From positions 1-56,829 of IMG/VR virus record IMGVR_UViG_3300032163_000017: a DNA stretch of 56,829 bases, one strand, 5' to 3'. Below, one piece after another: positions 14,479 through 23,053 of the stretch. The position numbers and the translations under genes were made by a program. Origin of the DNA: a virus. The notes beneath the pieces were generated by a model. That model saw only the letters and a list, made by a program, of their open reading frames with translations. It was not told where the DNA came from and did not search any database. Within the stretch, counting starts at the first letter, position 1, and every line of letters starts with the position of its first letter.

Positions 14479-15775
14479 AATTGATAAGATAATTATCTCA
14501 CCTGACAGGCAAAGAAAAGTCTTTGACCCAGACAAGCTTCAAGAGTTAGCCGAGTCGATTAGGGTGAATGGATTAATCCATCCAGTCATCATTGATGAGC
14601 ATGACACCCTTATGGCAGGACAGAGAAGGGTGATGGCAAGTCTTATCATTGGAAAGACCACCATCAGGTTTGAAAGGTTTGAGGGATTGAATGAGTGGCA
14701 AAAAAAATCAATAGAGTTAGAGGAGAATATAAGAAGGGAGAGTCTAACTTGGCAGGAGGAAATCAATGCTAAGATGGAGATTCATGAGTTGTATCAGAAG
14801 AAGTATGGAGCATTGAGAGAGGGAAGCAAGAAGCTGGTCACTGTGGATGGAGAAGAGATTGGATGGGGGATTGGAGACACTGCTGACCTTCTGGGAGAGA
14901 GCCGAGCCTCTGTCTCTCAAGACCTTAAACTTGCCAGAGCGATTAAGGATGACCCTGACCTTGCCAGGAAGGATAGTAAGGTGGCAGCTTTTAAAGCCTT
15001 ACAGGTTAGGACTGAGTTAGCTATGAAGCAAGAGATTGCAGCTGTTCTTGCAGGGGTGGCAGCGGAGAAAGGGGAGTCTCCAATTATGATAAGGTGTGGA
15101 GACTCACGAGAGCTGCTTAAAGAGTATGATGATGAAAGCTTTGATTTCTGTGTGACTGACCCTCAGTATGGAATCGGTGTCCACGATATGCAGGATACCT
15201 TCCCAAACAGAGGAGATGTAAGGCAGGGGATTGAGTTTGATGACAGTCGATCCGTCTTGCAAGATGTGGTTAAACCAATCATGAGGGAGACCTATCGTAT
15301 TCTTAAAGAGGAAAGTCACTGTTATGTTTTCTTCGCCATTGCTCGTTACACAGAGGTTAAAGTATTACTGGAAGAGGTAGGGTTTTGGGTGTGTCCAACA
15401 CCCCTTTTCTGGATTAAGAATAATGCTTTGAACCTTAGACCCTGGCTGACCTATCCTGTCAACTATGAACCCATCTTCTATTGTGCAAAAGGCTATCCTC
15501 CTCGTCCCCTTACCACCATCCAACCTCTTTCCACCATCAATCATCCCATCCTTAGTGGGATGGGGAAGGTCCATCCAACAGAGAAACCCCTCTTTGTGAT
15601 TAAGTGGTTGATTGGGAATTGCTCATCACCTAAAGAGAAAGGGATTGATCCATTCTTAGGAGGGGGGACATTCACCCTTGCGTGTAAGGAGATGGATAGG
15701 TTGGCGGTGGGGATTGAGGTTGATCAAGTGTGGTACGTTGAGGCACTCAAGAGATTGGAAAATTTAGGTGAATAG
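14468..15775 (+). CDS. ParB-like domain fused to N6-adenine/N4-cytosine DNA methyltransferase
   Basis: 435 residues. Residues 1-100 are a ParB N-terminal domain (DPDKLQELAESIRVNG, LMAGQRRVMAS), then a KorB-like helix-turn-helix near 140 (TADLLGESRASVSQDLKLAR). From about 205 is an SAM-dependent DNA methylase: catalytic DPQYGIG near 231 (usual DPPY has Gln in third place), VHPTEKP near 368, and the SAM loop DPFLGGGTF near 394, in the beta-group order. It may protect phage DNA from host restriction or mark replicated DNA. Confidence 0.9.
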   Translation: MEIEIDKIIISPDRQRKVFDPDKLQELAESIRVNGLIHPVIIDEHDTLMAGQRRVMASLIIGKTTIRFERFEGLNEWQKKSIELEENIRRESLTWQEEINAKMEIHELYQKKYGALREGSKKLVTVDGEEIGWGIGDTADLLGESRASVSQDLKLARAIKDDPDLARKDSKVAAFKALQVRTELAMKQEIAAVLAGVAAEKGESPIMIRCGDSRELLKEYDDESFDFCVTDPQYGIGVHDMQDTFPNRGDVRQGIEFDDSRSVLQDVVKPIMRETYRILKEESHCYVFFAIARYTEVKVLLEEVGFWVCPTPLFWIKNNALNLRPWLTYPVNYEPIFYCAKGYPPRPLTTIQPLSTINHPILSGMGKVHPTEKPLFVIKWLIGNCSSPKEKGIDPFLGGGTFTLACKEMDRLAVGIEVDQVWYVEALKRLENLGE

Positions 15776-16412
15776 AGGAAGAAAGAGTTTTGGGTTAGAA
15801 AATCCTGACCCCCAACTTAAAAGGGAGATGTCACGAGTCTTGCTTGATCTTGCAGGAGAGCCCTTCTTCCCCTCAACACAGCTCTACCAGCTGGCGATGG
15901 CTCTCCTGATTGATAACCAGTCAGAGTTTCTTCTTGGGGTGATTGAAGAGGAAAAACATTTTAAAGAGGATTGGGAGGTGAATGGAATGGGAAGAGGTTG
16001 GAAAGTAGGGATTGAAGGAGAGGTGGCTAAGGTTTGGTTAGATGAGAATAAGGGTATCATCTGTGCTCGCTTTCCTTATAAAGATAAGGTGATTAATGAG
16101 ATTAGATTAAAAGTACCCAAAGGAAAGAAGAGTTGGAATCCAGATGATAAGGTGTGGGAGTTCTCGGTTGAGGCGATTGATGTTGTTGTTGCCATCCTGA
16201 CAGAGAATTTTGATAAGGTTATTGATTTGACTCGTCCAGCCCCACCGATGCCAGTCTCTTCTAATGGGGGAGACCCCCTCCTCTCCTTGTTGGATGAAGA
16301 GGATATCAATAAAATTTATAAGATGCTTGCAAGGAAGTATCATCCTGATATGGGAGGAGAGGGTGATAAGATGGCCAGGATCAATCAGATATTTAAAGGG
16401 AGGATGAAATGA
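15768..16412 (+). CDS. J-domain protein with HARP-like region
   Basis: 214 residues, GTG start overlapping the previous gene. Residues about 102-150 (ARFPYKDKVINEIRLKVP, SWNPDDKVWEFSV) resemble the HARP fold that binds DNA in SMARCAL1-type helicases. The last 45 residues form a J-domain core with the HPD loop (LARKYHPDMGG) followed by MARINQIFKGR. It could recruit host DnaK to a DNA-bound complex, as in phage replisome remodelling. The J-domain is clear, the HARP match moderate, the role inferred. Confidence 0.7.
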   Translation: MNRGRKSFGLENPDPQLKREMSRVLLDLAGEPFFPSTQLYQLAMALLIDNQSEFLLGVIEEEKHFKEDWEVNGMGRGWKVGIEGEVAKVWLDENKGIICARFPYKDKVINEIRLKVPKGKKSWNPDDKVWEFSVEAIDVVVAILTENFDKVIDLTRPAPPMPVSSNGGDPLLSLLDEEDINKIYKMLARKYHPDMGGEGDKMARINQIFKGRMK

Positions 16413-16603
16413 AACTTAGAGAGGAAAAGTGTTTCGTTCAGACAGATGATGTTGGTGCAGAACATGGTTACAGATTAACTTTTATCCAATCAGGATTTCG
16501 GGGTACATGGATTAAAGTATCAGAATGTTCTGATTACGATCTCAATGTAGGTTATGCTTCTGAGGAAGAAAATGAAGCTCTGAATAAACTTGAGAAAAAA
16601 TGA
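16409..16603 (+). CDS. Small acidic protein, unknown
   Basis: 64 residues, ATGA overlap on both sides, AAAGGGAGGATGAA region as ribosome site. Beta-rich middle (YRLTFIQSGFRGTWIKV). Not recognised. Confidence 0.6.
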   Translation: MKLREEKCFVQTDDVGAEHGYRLTFIQSGFRGTWIKVSECSDYDLNVGYASEEENEALNKLEKK

Positions 16604-16761
16604 CCAGTTGCTACCGATTTCTCTTTATGGAGTGGGAATGTTGTGGGCTGATTTGGCAACTCCAAATATGGAGGAAACAGTTAGCAAGAGCTGATTGGGT
16701 TCCAGAGTGTCCTCTCTGTGGGAAGAGAGGGGAAAGTTTCAATCAACTTTATAGGAGGTGA
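16600..16761 (+). CDS. 53-residue Trp/Cys-rich protein
   Basis: ATGA-coupled frame with CC near 14 and CPLCGKRG near 39, plus several Trp. Possible zinc binder. Function unknown. Confidence 0.5.
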   Translation: MTSCYRFLFMEWECCGLIWQLQIWRKQLARADWVPECPLCGKRGESFNQLYRR

Positions 16762-16766
16762 TTTCT

Positions 16767-16964
16767 ATGCCAATGACTCATCCAGATGACGTTAAAGGTT
16801 TCTACTGTGCAATTTGTGGAAAGTGGGCATCACATTTTGATCCTATAACAGATACCCCTGTTTGTTGTCAGTGTCATGGAGGAGAGATTTGGTCAGAAGA
16901 GGATACAAGAAGGTGGCAGGAGGAAGGTATCCTCCCAACTGAAGGAGAGAAAGATGGAAGATAA
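16767..16964 (+). CDS. Small zinc-ribbon protein
   Basis: 65 residues from the ATG placed by AGGAGGTGATTTCT. CAICGKWASH and CCQCHGG supply two Cys pairs. Its end overlaps the vWA gene by 11 bp. Function unknown. Confidence 0.6.
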   Translation: MPMTHPDDVKGFYCAICGKWASHFDPITDTPVCCQCHGGEIWSEEDTRRWQEEGILPTEGEKDGR

Positions 16965-17598
16965 AAACTTAGAAGAACGTAAACAAACTCTTACAGAAAG
17001 GTTAAAAGCGCGATCAGCCAATCTTGAAAGAAGGAAGTTAGAGGAGATTGCAATCATCCTTATTGATGCATCAGGCTCGATGTCAGAGCATTGTAAGGAT
17101 GGCAGGACAAAGATGCAAGCTGTCAAAGATTCTGTCCCATATCTCCAAGCAAGAGGGAGTTATGTTGAGTATGGGATGGTCAGCTTTGATACCACTGCTC
17201 AATCCATCCAGCACCCCACCACTAACTTTTCAGCCATCCTCATTCAACTTGATGTTATTTCACCTGGAGATATGACAAATATCCCAGGAGCTCTCCGAGA
17301 AGGGTTAAAGATGTTCATTGAGAGACAGGTTGAAAAGAAGAGGATGATCTTACTATCAGATGGGGGGAATAACTGTGAGGGGAGTATGATGGATCAACGA
17401 GTATCTGATTGTGTCAGAGAAAAGGTTATTGTTGATACAATTGCTTTTGGAGAAAGTGCAGATGTCAACCTTCTCCAATCGATTGCAGCAAGGACAGGAG
17501 GGGTGTTTCAGAAGGTTGAGTCTGCTCTTCAACTGGAGGAGGCTTATGCTAAACTGAATTTTCAAATTAGGTATCTTGAAAATAAGAATGGAGGATAA
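16954..17598 (+). CDS. von Willebrand factor A-domain protein
   Basis: 214 residues. After a charged 30-residue helix comes a full vWA fold: MIDAS DASGSMS at 38-44, the Thr of GDMTNIPGAL near 110, and LLSDGGNN near 137, then VDTIAFGES and a final helix. All metal-site residues are present, so it should bind a divalent metal and a partner acidic residue. No MoxR ATPase lies adjacent. Start chosen by GAAGGAGAGAAAG. Its phage role is unknown; a chaperone-like or assembly function is possible. Confidence 0.85.
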   Translation: MEDKNLEERKQTLTERLKARSANLERRKLEEIAIILIDASGSMSEHCKDGRTKMQAVKDSVPYLQARGSYVEYGMVSFDTTAQSIQHPTTNFSAILIQLDVISPGDMTNIPGALREGLKMFIERQVEKKRMILLSDGGNNCEGSMMDQRVSDCVREKVIVDTIAFGESADVNLLQSIAARTGGVFQKVESALQLEEAYAKLNFQIRYLENKNGG

Positions 17599-17599
17599 A

Positions 17600-17779
17600 A
17601 TGAAAGATTTAATTATAGGCATAATAATTGGTATCATAACTGCAGCACTTTGCTTTTCTCTTATCCTCCAACAAAATCAAATTGTTGCCTTAAAACTTAA
17701 ACAAGAATCTATTTGTAAAGATATTGACAGCATTGTTCAAAAGGTAGGCCCATTATCTGATAGAATAAAAAAGAAGTAA
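17600..17779 (+). CDS. Small membrane protein with one N-terminal span
   Basis: 59 residues. Residues 4-24 (IIGIIIGIITAALCFSLIL) form one membrane span; the rest is a charged helix. AATGGAGGATAAA sets the start. Possibly a membrane anchor; function unknown. Confidence 0.65.
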   Translation: MKDLIIGIIIGIITAALCFSLILQQNQIVALKLKQESICKDIDSIVQKVGPLSDRIKKK

Positions 17780-17784
17780 GAAGG

Positions 17785-17985
17785 ATGGGAATGAAAAAAC
17801 TTAATCCTTACCTTCAGAAAAAGCTGAAAGAACAGATGCTCCATCCAATGATGAAATGTGAGATGTATCAAGCTTACTGTCGGTTTGCGATTCCAGCTTA
17901 CTGTTTGGTAGAGCATAACCAGTTTGCCTGTGAGTTTGCCTCATCGAGGAGGGAGGAGGTAGCTACTTATGCAAGAAAAAAGTAA
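17785..17985 (+). CDS. Small Cys-containing protein, unknown
   Basis: 66 residues, AGAAGG upstream. Four Cys (MKCEMYQAYC, YCLVEHNQFACEF) with a His between could bind metal. Not recognised. Confidence 0.6.
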   Translation: MGMKKLNPYLQKKLKEQMLHPMMKCEMYQAYCRFAIPAYCLVEHNQFACEFASSRREEVATYARKK

Positions 17986-18205
17986 AAATTTTTGTTGTCT
18001 GTGTGGTAAGACAAAAGAGGAACCTCTCACCAAATTAGCAGTAACAACAATTAAAGAATTTGGGAAGGTTGTTTTGGTGGATTGCTGTAAACAATGTGGG
18101 GTTGTTCTTCATAATGTCAGGAGAATCTATACAGAGAAAAGAGATAGATGTATAAAAGAGCAGAGAAAAGCACAACAGAGTTTAATCAAAGTGGTTAGCA
18201 GATAA
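17969..18205 (+). CDS. Small zinc-finger-like protein with basic tail
   Basis: 78 residues, GAGGGAGGAGGTAGCTACTT ahead of the start. CCLCGKTK and CCKQCGVVLH give two Cys clusters, then a basic helix (RRIYTEKRDRCIKEQRKAQQ) that could touch nucleic acid. Function unknown. Confidence 0.65.
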   Translation: MQEKSKNFCCLCGKTKEEPLTKLAVTTIKEFGKVVLVDCCKQCGVVLHNVRRIYTEKRDRCIKEQRKAQQSLIKVVSR

Positions 18206-18221
18206 AGAGGGAGGTGAAATA

Positions 18222-18407
18222 ATGCCAAAAGTGTTGAGGGTTGGGATAACAGATGAAGAATGGGAGGAGTTGAAACCACTTCTGACTCGTTATGGAGAAC
18301 TTAGTTTTATCATGCGAAGAGCAATCAGAGCTTACATCAAAGATAAGAGGGAGAAGGAGGATGTCAGAGGTGATAGTGGTAAAGGGAGAGGGATCAAACA
18401 GACCTAA
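18222..18407 (+). CDS. Small ribbon-helix-helix-like protein
   Basis: 61 residues after AGAGGGAGGTGAAATA. A short beta strand (VLRVGITDEEWEEL) followed by two helices (LSFIMRRAIRAYIKD) fits the Arc/MetJ-type DNA-binding pattern. Its last 47 bases overlap the polymerase gene. Possible local regulator. Confidence 0.5.
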   Translation: MPKVLRVGITDEEWEELKPLLTRYGELSFIMRRAIRAYIKDKREKEDVRGDSGKGRGIKQT

Positions 18408-20691
18408 GCTCATAGCCATCGGGGAAGCTTTGGGAGAAGAAGAAGAGAGAGAAGGTCGCCCTTTTGTTGGAGCATCAGGAAAGGTTCAAGATAGCATCCT
18501 TATGTCTGCAGGGTTACAAAGGGGAGACTGTTTTCTTGATAATGTTGTCCCAATCCGCCCTCCTTTAAATAAGATTGAAAGGCTGACTGAGTTAGGGGTG
18601 ACAGTGGAAAGTTTCATCCCCAACCTCTCTGAAGCAATTAACAAGATTGATTGTCCCGTTATCATTGCTTATGGTGATACAGCTATGTATCATCTAACAG
18701 GGAAGGGGGATCTCACCAAGAAGGGGGAGATTTCAGGGATATCTAAACATAGAGGAAGTGTTTATCCCTGCGTGTTAGATGAAAGGAAGATGGTCATCCC
18801 AACCTTCCATCCCCGCTTCGTTATCGAGAATTGGAAGATGAGAGGGGTGGTGGTGGAAGATGTTAAGAAAGCTTTAAGGATAGGAAAGGAGGGTTACCAT
18901 GAACCACTCTTTAACACTATTATTAAACCAGCTCTTTATGAAGTTGAAGAAGCGATCAAAGAGTTATCACGATGTAATATGTTCTCCTTCGACATCGAGG
19001 TGGTTGGAAGTGGACAGATTGCTTGTATTGGATTTGGTAGTACTTGTGATAAGACTGGAAAAAGAAAATCTATCTGTATCCCTTTCAAATTTGGATTCCA
19101 TAACTACTGGAATGAGTATGAAGAATGGCACATCTGGGAGATGCTCAGAGAGCTCTTCCAAGGAGACCAACTTAAAATCGGGCAAAACCTAAACTATGAC
19201 CTCTCCAAACTCCTCCCTTTCATTGGAGAGCCCTCCCCACCGTGGTATGATTTGATGATGGCTCACCATCTTCTTGAGGCTGAGCTCCCTCACACCTTAG
19301 CTTTTATGACCTCCCTTGATACATGGCCAGTTGTCAACTATTATAAAGATGACCCAAAAGATGAAGAGAAGAGTTGGAAATATACAACCTCAAGTGAGAA
19401 GCTGTGGGAGTATAATGGAAAGGATGTTGAAGTCCCTTTGATGCTTGAACCTGTTTATACAAAAGAGTTGAAAGAGAGAGGGATGCTCTCCTTCTTTCAA
19501 GGGTTTCAGATGTCAAAGATGAGGGTTCTTTGGAGGGTTCAACAAAGAGGGATGTTACTCGATGAGGAGAAGAGGCAAGAGCTTCTCTTGGTTCAAACAG
19601 ATCAACTTGCTAATAAGCAGAAAGCCCTCAATGAGATTGTTGGCTATCCACTCAACCCAAACGCCTCAAAGCAGATGATCAAATTCCTCTATCAAGATTT
19701 AAAGCTCCCTGTTCAGCGTGACCGAAAGACAAAGAAAGCTACCACTGGTGAGGAAGCTCTCAATAAACTTTATGCCTACCATCCTAATCCCATCTTTAAG
19801 TTAGCTCTGGAGGTCAGAGAAAGTGTGAAGGAGATTGGGACTTACCTCATGGTTAAACCCGATCCAGATGGAAAGGTTAGGGGGAGATATAATGCAGCAG
19901 GAACAACAACTGGTCGCTCTTCTTCAAAGAAAGGATATGAGAAAAGAGGGTTGGACTGGCACAACATTCCAGAAGAAGATCGGCAGATGTTTACCGCTCC
20001 AGAGGGAAGCTCTTTCATCGTGAGAGACCTCTGGCAAGCTGAGATGTTCGTTGTTGCTGTCCTCTCTCAATGTCAATCCTTCCTCTCTAAGTTGATGAAG
20101 GGAGAGAAGGTTCATAAACTGGTGGCAAGTTGGATATTTGGGGTGCCAGAGGATCAAATTGACAACAACAATAAACCAGGAGGACAGTATTACACAGGGA
20201 AGCGGAGCGGTCATGGATTGAATTATGGATTGGGGCCAGTCCTCTTTGCAATCAATCTTAAATGTAGCATTAAAGAGGCAAAGAGGATTAGGGATGCTTA
20301 TTTTAGATATGCGTTTGAGATTGAAAATTGGCATAAGGAGATACAGGAGGAGCTTAAGCAGACTCGTCAGCTTGTCACCCCATTTGGGAGGAAGCGATAT
20401 TTCAGAGGAAGATGGGGGGAGGATTTATTCAGACAGGCTTATGCTTACATCCCCCAATCTCTCGTGGCTGAGTTGAATCATCTTGGAATGATTAAGCTGG
20501 AGTATATGCTGCCAGATGGGGCAGAGATTGTTCAGGAAGGGTATGATGCGTTGGTGGTTGAGTCTCAAGATTGGCAGATTGAAAGGGTGAAAGAGATTGA
20601 AGAGAAAGTTTTTGATAAGGAGATATACTCAACAGGGATGTTTTTTAGGATACCAGGGGAATATATGGTGAACAAGAGATGGATAAAATGA
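18361..20691 (+). CDS. DNA polymerase (family A) with N-terminal uracil-DNA-glycosylase-like domain
   Basis: 776 residues from the ATG at 18361, which follows GAGGGAGAAGGAGG. Residues 1-175 resemble family 4 UDG (IGEALGEEE, GRPFVGASGK, NVVPIRPP, PTFHPRF) but lack the CxxC cluster ligands. Then a 3'-5' exonuclease: FDIEVVG near 210, IGQNLNYDLSKL, YNGKDVEVPL. The polymerase has motif A RDLWQAEMF near 553 (Trp where Ser is usual), motif B GKRSGHGLNYGLGP near 617 and motif C GYDALVVE near 727. The SPO1-type phage polymerases have the same fusion. This is the replicative enzyme. Confidence 0.92.
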   Translation: MSEVIVVKGEGSNRPKLIAIGEALGEEEEREGRPFVGASGKVQDSILMSAGLQRGDCFLDNVVPIRPPLNKIERLTELGVTVESFIPNLSEAINKIDCPVIIAYGDTAMYHLTGKGDLTKKGEISGISKHRGSVYPCVLDERKMVIPTFHPRFVIENWKMRGVVVEDVKKALRIGKEGYHEPLFNTIIKPALYEVEEAIKELSRCNMFSFDIEVVGSGQIACIGFGSTCDKTGKRKSICIPFKFGFHNYWNEYEEWHIWEMLRELFQGDQLKIGQNLNYDLSKLLPFIGEPSPPWYDLMMAHHLLEAELPHTLAFMTSLDTWPVVNYYKDDPKDEEKSWKYTTSSEKLWEYNGKDVEVPLMLEPVYTKELKERGMLSFFQGFQMSKMRVLWRVQQRGMLLDEEKRQELLLVQTDQLANKQKALNEIVGYPLNPNASKQMIKFLYQDLKLPVQRDRKTKKATTGEEALNKLYAYHPNPIFKLALEVRESVKEIGTYLMVKPDPDGKVRGRYNAAGTTTGRSSSKKGYEKRGLDWHNIPEEDRQMFTAPEGSSFIVRDLWQAEMFVVAVLSQCQSFLSKLMKGEKVHKLVASWIFGVPEDQIDNNNKPGGQYYTGKRSGHGLNYGLGPVLFAINLKCSIKEAKRIRDAYFRYAFEIENWHKEIQEELKQTRQLVTPFGRKRYFRGRWGEDLFRQAYAYIPQSLVAELNHLGMIKLEYMLPDGAEIVQEGYDALVVESQDWQIERVKEIEEKVFDKEIYSTGMFFRIPGEYMVNKRWIK

Positions 20692-20704
20692 AAGGAGAGA
20701 GAAA

Positions 20705-21112
20705 ATGAAAAGATTAACTTTAAAAGCCCTAAAACCACAACTTGATCAACTCATCTTAGACATCCAACATCATACACCAAGACTCTTCTCTGTTGAGCAA
20801 CGCCTTGCCTCTCTTGAGAGACTCCTTAGAGGTGGGATTAAAGGTCATGAAGGGCTATTCTTCAGGGTGACTCAGTTAGAGCAACTGATTAAGATGAAGG
20901 ATCATGTTAAGCCTGTCACCAAGAAGCAGATGAATGTGATAAGGAAGATGCCTTGGGAAAGGGTGGATGAAATGAGCTTAACCTGGGAGGAACTTGATGA
21001 GATTCTTAGAAAAGTTTGGTGTCAACCAAAAGTTAAAAATGGACTTATTCCTGTAACTCCTAAAATTATTAGTATGATAAAAAAGGTTATTAAAGAGAAA
21101 GGAGAGAGATGA
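20705..21112 (+). CDS. Helical early protein, unknown
   Basis: 135 residues, AAAGGAGAGAGAAA before the ATG. N-terminal half is a coiled-coil-like helix (LDQLILDIQHHTPRLFSVEQ); the second half contains KPVTKKQMNVIRKMPWERVDE. It sits immediately after the polymerase, so a replication accessory role is possible but unproven. Confidence 0.65.
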   Translation: MKRLTLKALKPQLDQLILDIQHHTPRLFSVEQRLASLERLLRGGIKGHEGLFFRVTQLEQLIKMKDHVKPVTKKQMNVIRKMPWERVDEMSLTWEELDEILRKVWCQPKVKNGLIPVTPKIISMIKKVIKEKGER

Positions 21113-21354
21113 CCCCAATCAAAAATGGAAGAATCTGCTGGGAGTGTGAGGCAAGGAAACGCTATCTTAACTCTGGGAGGGAGTTGTTTGAGATGCTCTA
21201 CCTTAAGCAAACCCTTTCCACCTATAAGATTGCTGAGATCTTTCATTGCTCATGGTACACTATTGATAAGTGGTTACGTTATTATGGTATCCCTCTGAGA
21301 AAGCGGGGAGGAGCAACCAATCTTGGAAAGAAAATAAAGCGAATCAAACATTGA
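21109..21354 (+). CDS. Helix-turn-helix protein with N-terminal Cys pair
   Basis: 81 residues in an ATGA overlap. CWECEAR near 10, then STYKIAEIFHCSWYTIDKWL, a clear helix-turn-helix followed by the GIPLRKRG wing seen in phage HTH and homing-type DNA-binding modules. Basic C-terminus. Probable regulator or DNA-binding accessory. Confidence 0.7.
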   Translation: MTPIKNGRICWECEARKRYLNSGRELFEMLYLKQTLSTYKIAEIFHCSWYTIDKWLRYYGIPLRKRGGATNLGKKIKRIKH

Positions 21355-21381
21355 CGAGGTTTGATCAAAGAAGGAGAAACC

Positions 21382-21564
21382 ATGACAGAAGATGATGCAA
21401 GAGAAAAATGCTGTCCTATTATAAGAGCAAAGTGTTTTGGTTCTGGGTGTATGATGTGGCGAGATCAAGAAGAACCAGAAGGATGGAGAATGGCAAGAAT
21501 GGCACAGATTCCTTTAAAATCAGTCCTTAAATTTGGTTATTGTGGGTTAGGAGGAGAGAGATGA
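21382..21564 (+). CDS. Small Cys-rich protein, unknown
   Basis: 60 residues; start set by AAAGAAGGAGAAACC. Five Cys (EKCCPIIRAKCFGSGC and YCGLGG) make metal binding or an Fe-S cluster possible. Function unknown. Confidence 0.6.
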   Translation: MTEDDAREKCCPIIRAKCFGSGCMMWRDQEEPEGWRMARMAQIPLKSVLKFGYCGLGGER

Positions 21565-21764
21565 TCTGCCCAAATTGTCAAGGAATGATTGTCAAAGAAG
21601 AACTTTCCGTTGATGGTTGTCTTATTGATGATATCTATTGTGTCAATTGTGGAGAGCGATTCTATCCTGATGGAGTGGATAGAGGGATGAAACTAAGGGA
21701 GACAGCAATAAACGAATTGTTTAATAATTTCAATAACTTAGCTAAGCGTTACAATGCGTTCTAA
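21561..21764 (+). CDS. Com-like zinc-finger protein
   Basis: 67 residues after TTAGGAGGAGAGAG. CPNCQGMI and CVNCGERF form a zinc ribbon like that of the Mu Com family; the C-terminal helix is polar. Its stop codon lies in the hairpin at 21761-21793. Function unknown. Confidence 0.6.
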   Translation: MICPNCQGMIVKEELSVDGCLIDDIYCVNCGERFYPDGVDRGMKLRETAINELFNNFNNLAKRYNAF

Positions 21765-21793
21765 GCCATTCTCTTGAAAAGTCAATGGCTTAG
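21761..21793 (+). terminator. Strong hairpin at gene end (possible terminator/attenuator)
   Basis: CTAAGCCATT (21761-21770) and AATGGCTTAG (21784-21793) are perfect ten-base arms around a 13-base loop, containing the stop of the preceding gene. No T run follows, so it may be an RNA processing or protection element rather than a simple terminator. The rest of the spacer to 21868 shows no gene. Confidence 0.5.
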
Positions 21794-21868
21794 GCCATAT
21801 TAAGGAAAAAGTCTCGTCTCAAGTCATTCTGAGCGTTAGCTTTAAGTCTATTCTAACATGAGGAAGAG

Positions 21869-23053
21869 ATGCCCAGAGAATGTAAAACAGGTTTCATTAA
21901 CCAATATATAAGTTACACCAGACCACAACAATCTCCCACCCTTTTCCATACATGGACAGCAATCTCAACGATTGCTTCAGCGTTGAGGAGACGGGTATGG
22001 ATTGATTTTGACTACCTTATCATCTACCCCAACCTTTACACCATTCTTGTCTCAGCAAGTGGGATCGGGAATAAATCAACAGCGATTAAGATTGGAACAG
22101 AGGGATTACTCAGAAAAGCTATCTCAGATATAACCATCATGCGTGGTAAGCTGACAATGGGATATCTTGTTGATTGGATGGTACAGGCACAAACAAAGCA
22201 TCCTGACAAGTTTGCAGAAGTTACTGTTCACTGTTCAGAGTTTAAAGTGTTTACAAGAGGGGCTTATGCTGATTCAGGGCTGATTGAGGATTTGACCGAC
22301 ATCTATGACTGTGGAAGGTATGAGTATCGAACAAAGAATCAGGGAGTTTATATCATCGAGAAACCCTGCATCAATATTATTGCAGCCTCCACCCCAGAGT
22401 GGCTTACCACTGGCTCTGCCGCTGACTTCATCGGGGGAGGTTTTTCTTCTCGAATCGTTCCAGTTGCTTTACTTAAAGATGAAAAGGTGATCTCCCGACC
22501 AAGAATGACTCAGGTTGAAAGGGATTTGGAGAGTGCTCTTATTACTGATCTTACCACCATTGGAAAGCTCGCTGGCCCATTCTTAGTGACACTGGATGCA
22601 GAGAAATATTTTGATGATTGGTACAAGGTTAGACAAAAGTATCAAAATCCTGATATGAGGATGTCAGGGTATTATGCAAAGAAACATACTCTTGTTTGGA
22701 AGGTTGCAATGATCTTAAGTGTAAGCATTAATGATGATTTAGTGATTACAGAAGATCATGTTGAATCCGCTTTACAGCTTCTGGGAAAGTTAGAGTTAAA
22801 TATACCGTTTGCGTTTCAGGGGATGGCTTGGGGAGAGCAGGCAAAGTTTCAAGATAAGGTTCTGATGAAAATTCAAGCTTCTGGAGAAATTGCATATTCA
22901 AACCTACTCCAGCATTTCCATTACTGTATGAGTACTTCTGACCTACAACAAATACTCCAGACACTCGCTGATGAAGATAGGATTGAAGCTGAAAAGAAAC
23001 CAACTGGAGGAAGGATAAAAACCGTCTATCGGTGGAAGGAGGTCAAACCATGA
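21869..23053 (+). CDS. DUF3987-like replicative helicase/ATPase
   Basis: 394 residues. The N-terminal SPTLFHTWTAISTIASAL, strand LYTILVSASGIGNKST (P-loop at 62-71, in a GxxNKST form), CSEFKVF near 120 and NIIAASTPEWL near 170 follow the DUF3987/YfjI group of plasmid and phage helicase-like ATPases. The C-terminal 80 residues contain a winged-helix-like segment. It is probably the replicative helicase, being the only helicase candidate in the genome. GAGGAAGAG before the ATG. Confidence 0.7.
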   Translation: MPRECKTGFINQYISYTRPQQSPTLFHTWTAISTIASALRRRVWIDFDYLIIYPNLYTILVSASGIGNKSTAIKIGTEGLLRKAISDITIMRGKLTMGYLVDWMVQAQTKHPDKFAEVTVHCSEFKVFTRGAYADSGLIEDLTDIYDCGRYEYRTKNQGVYIIEKPCINIIAASTPEWLTTGSAADFIGGGFSSRIVPVALLKDEKVISRPRMTQVERDLESALITDLTTIGKLAGPFLVTLDAEKYFDDWYKVRQKYQNPDMRMSGYYAKKHTLVWKVAMILSVSINDDLVITEDHVESALQLLGKLELNIPFAFQGMAWGEQAKFQDKVLMKIQASGEIAYSNLLQHFHYCMSTSDLQQILQTLADEDRIEAEKKPTGGRIKTVYRWKEVKP

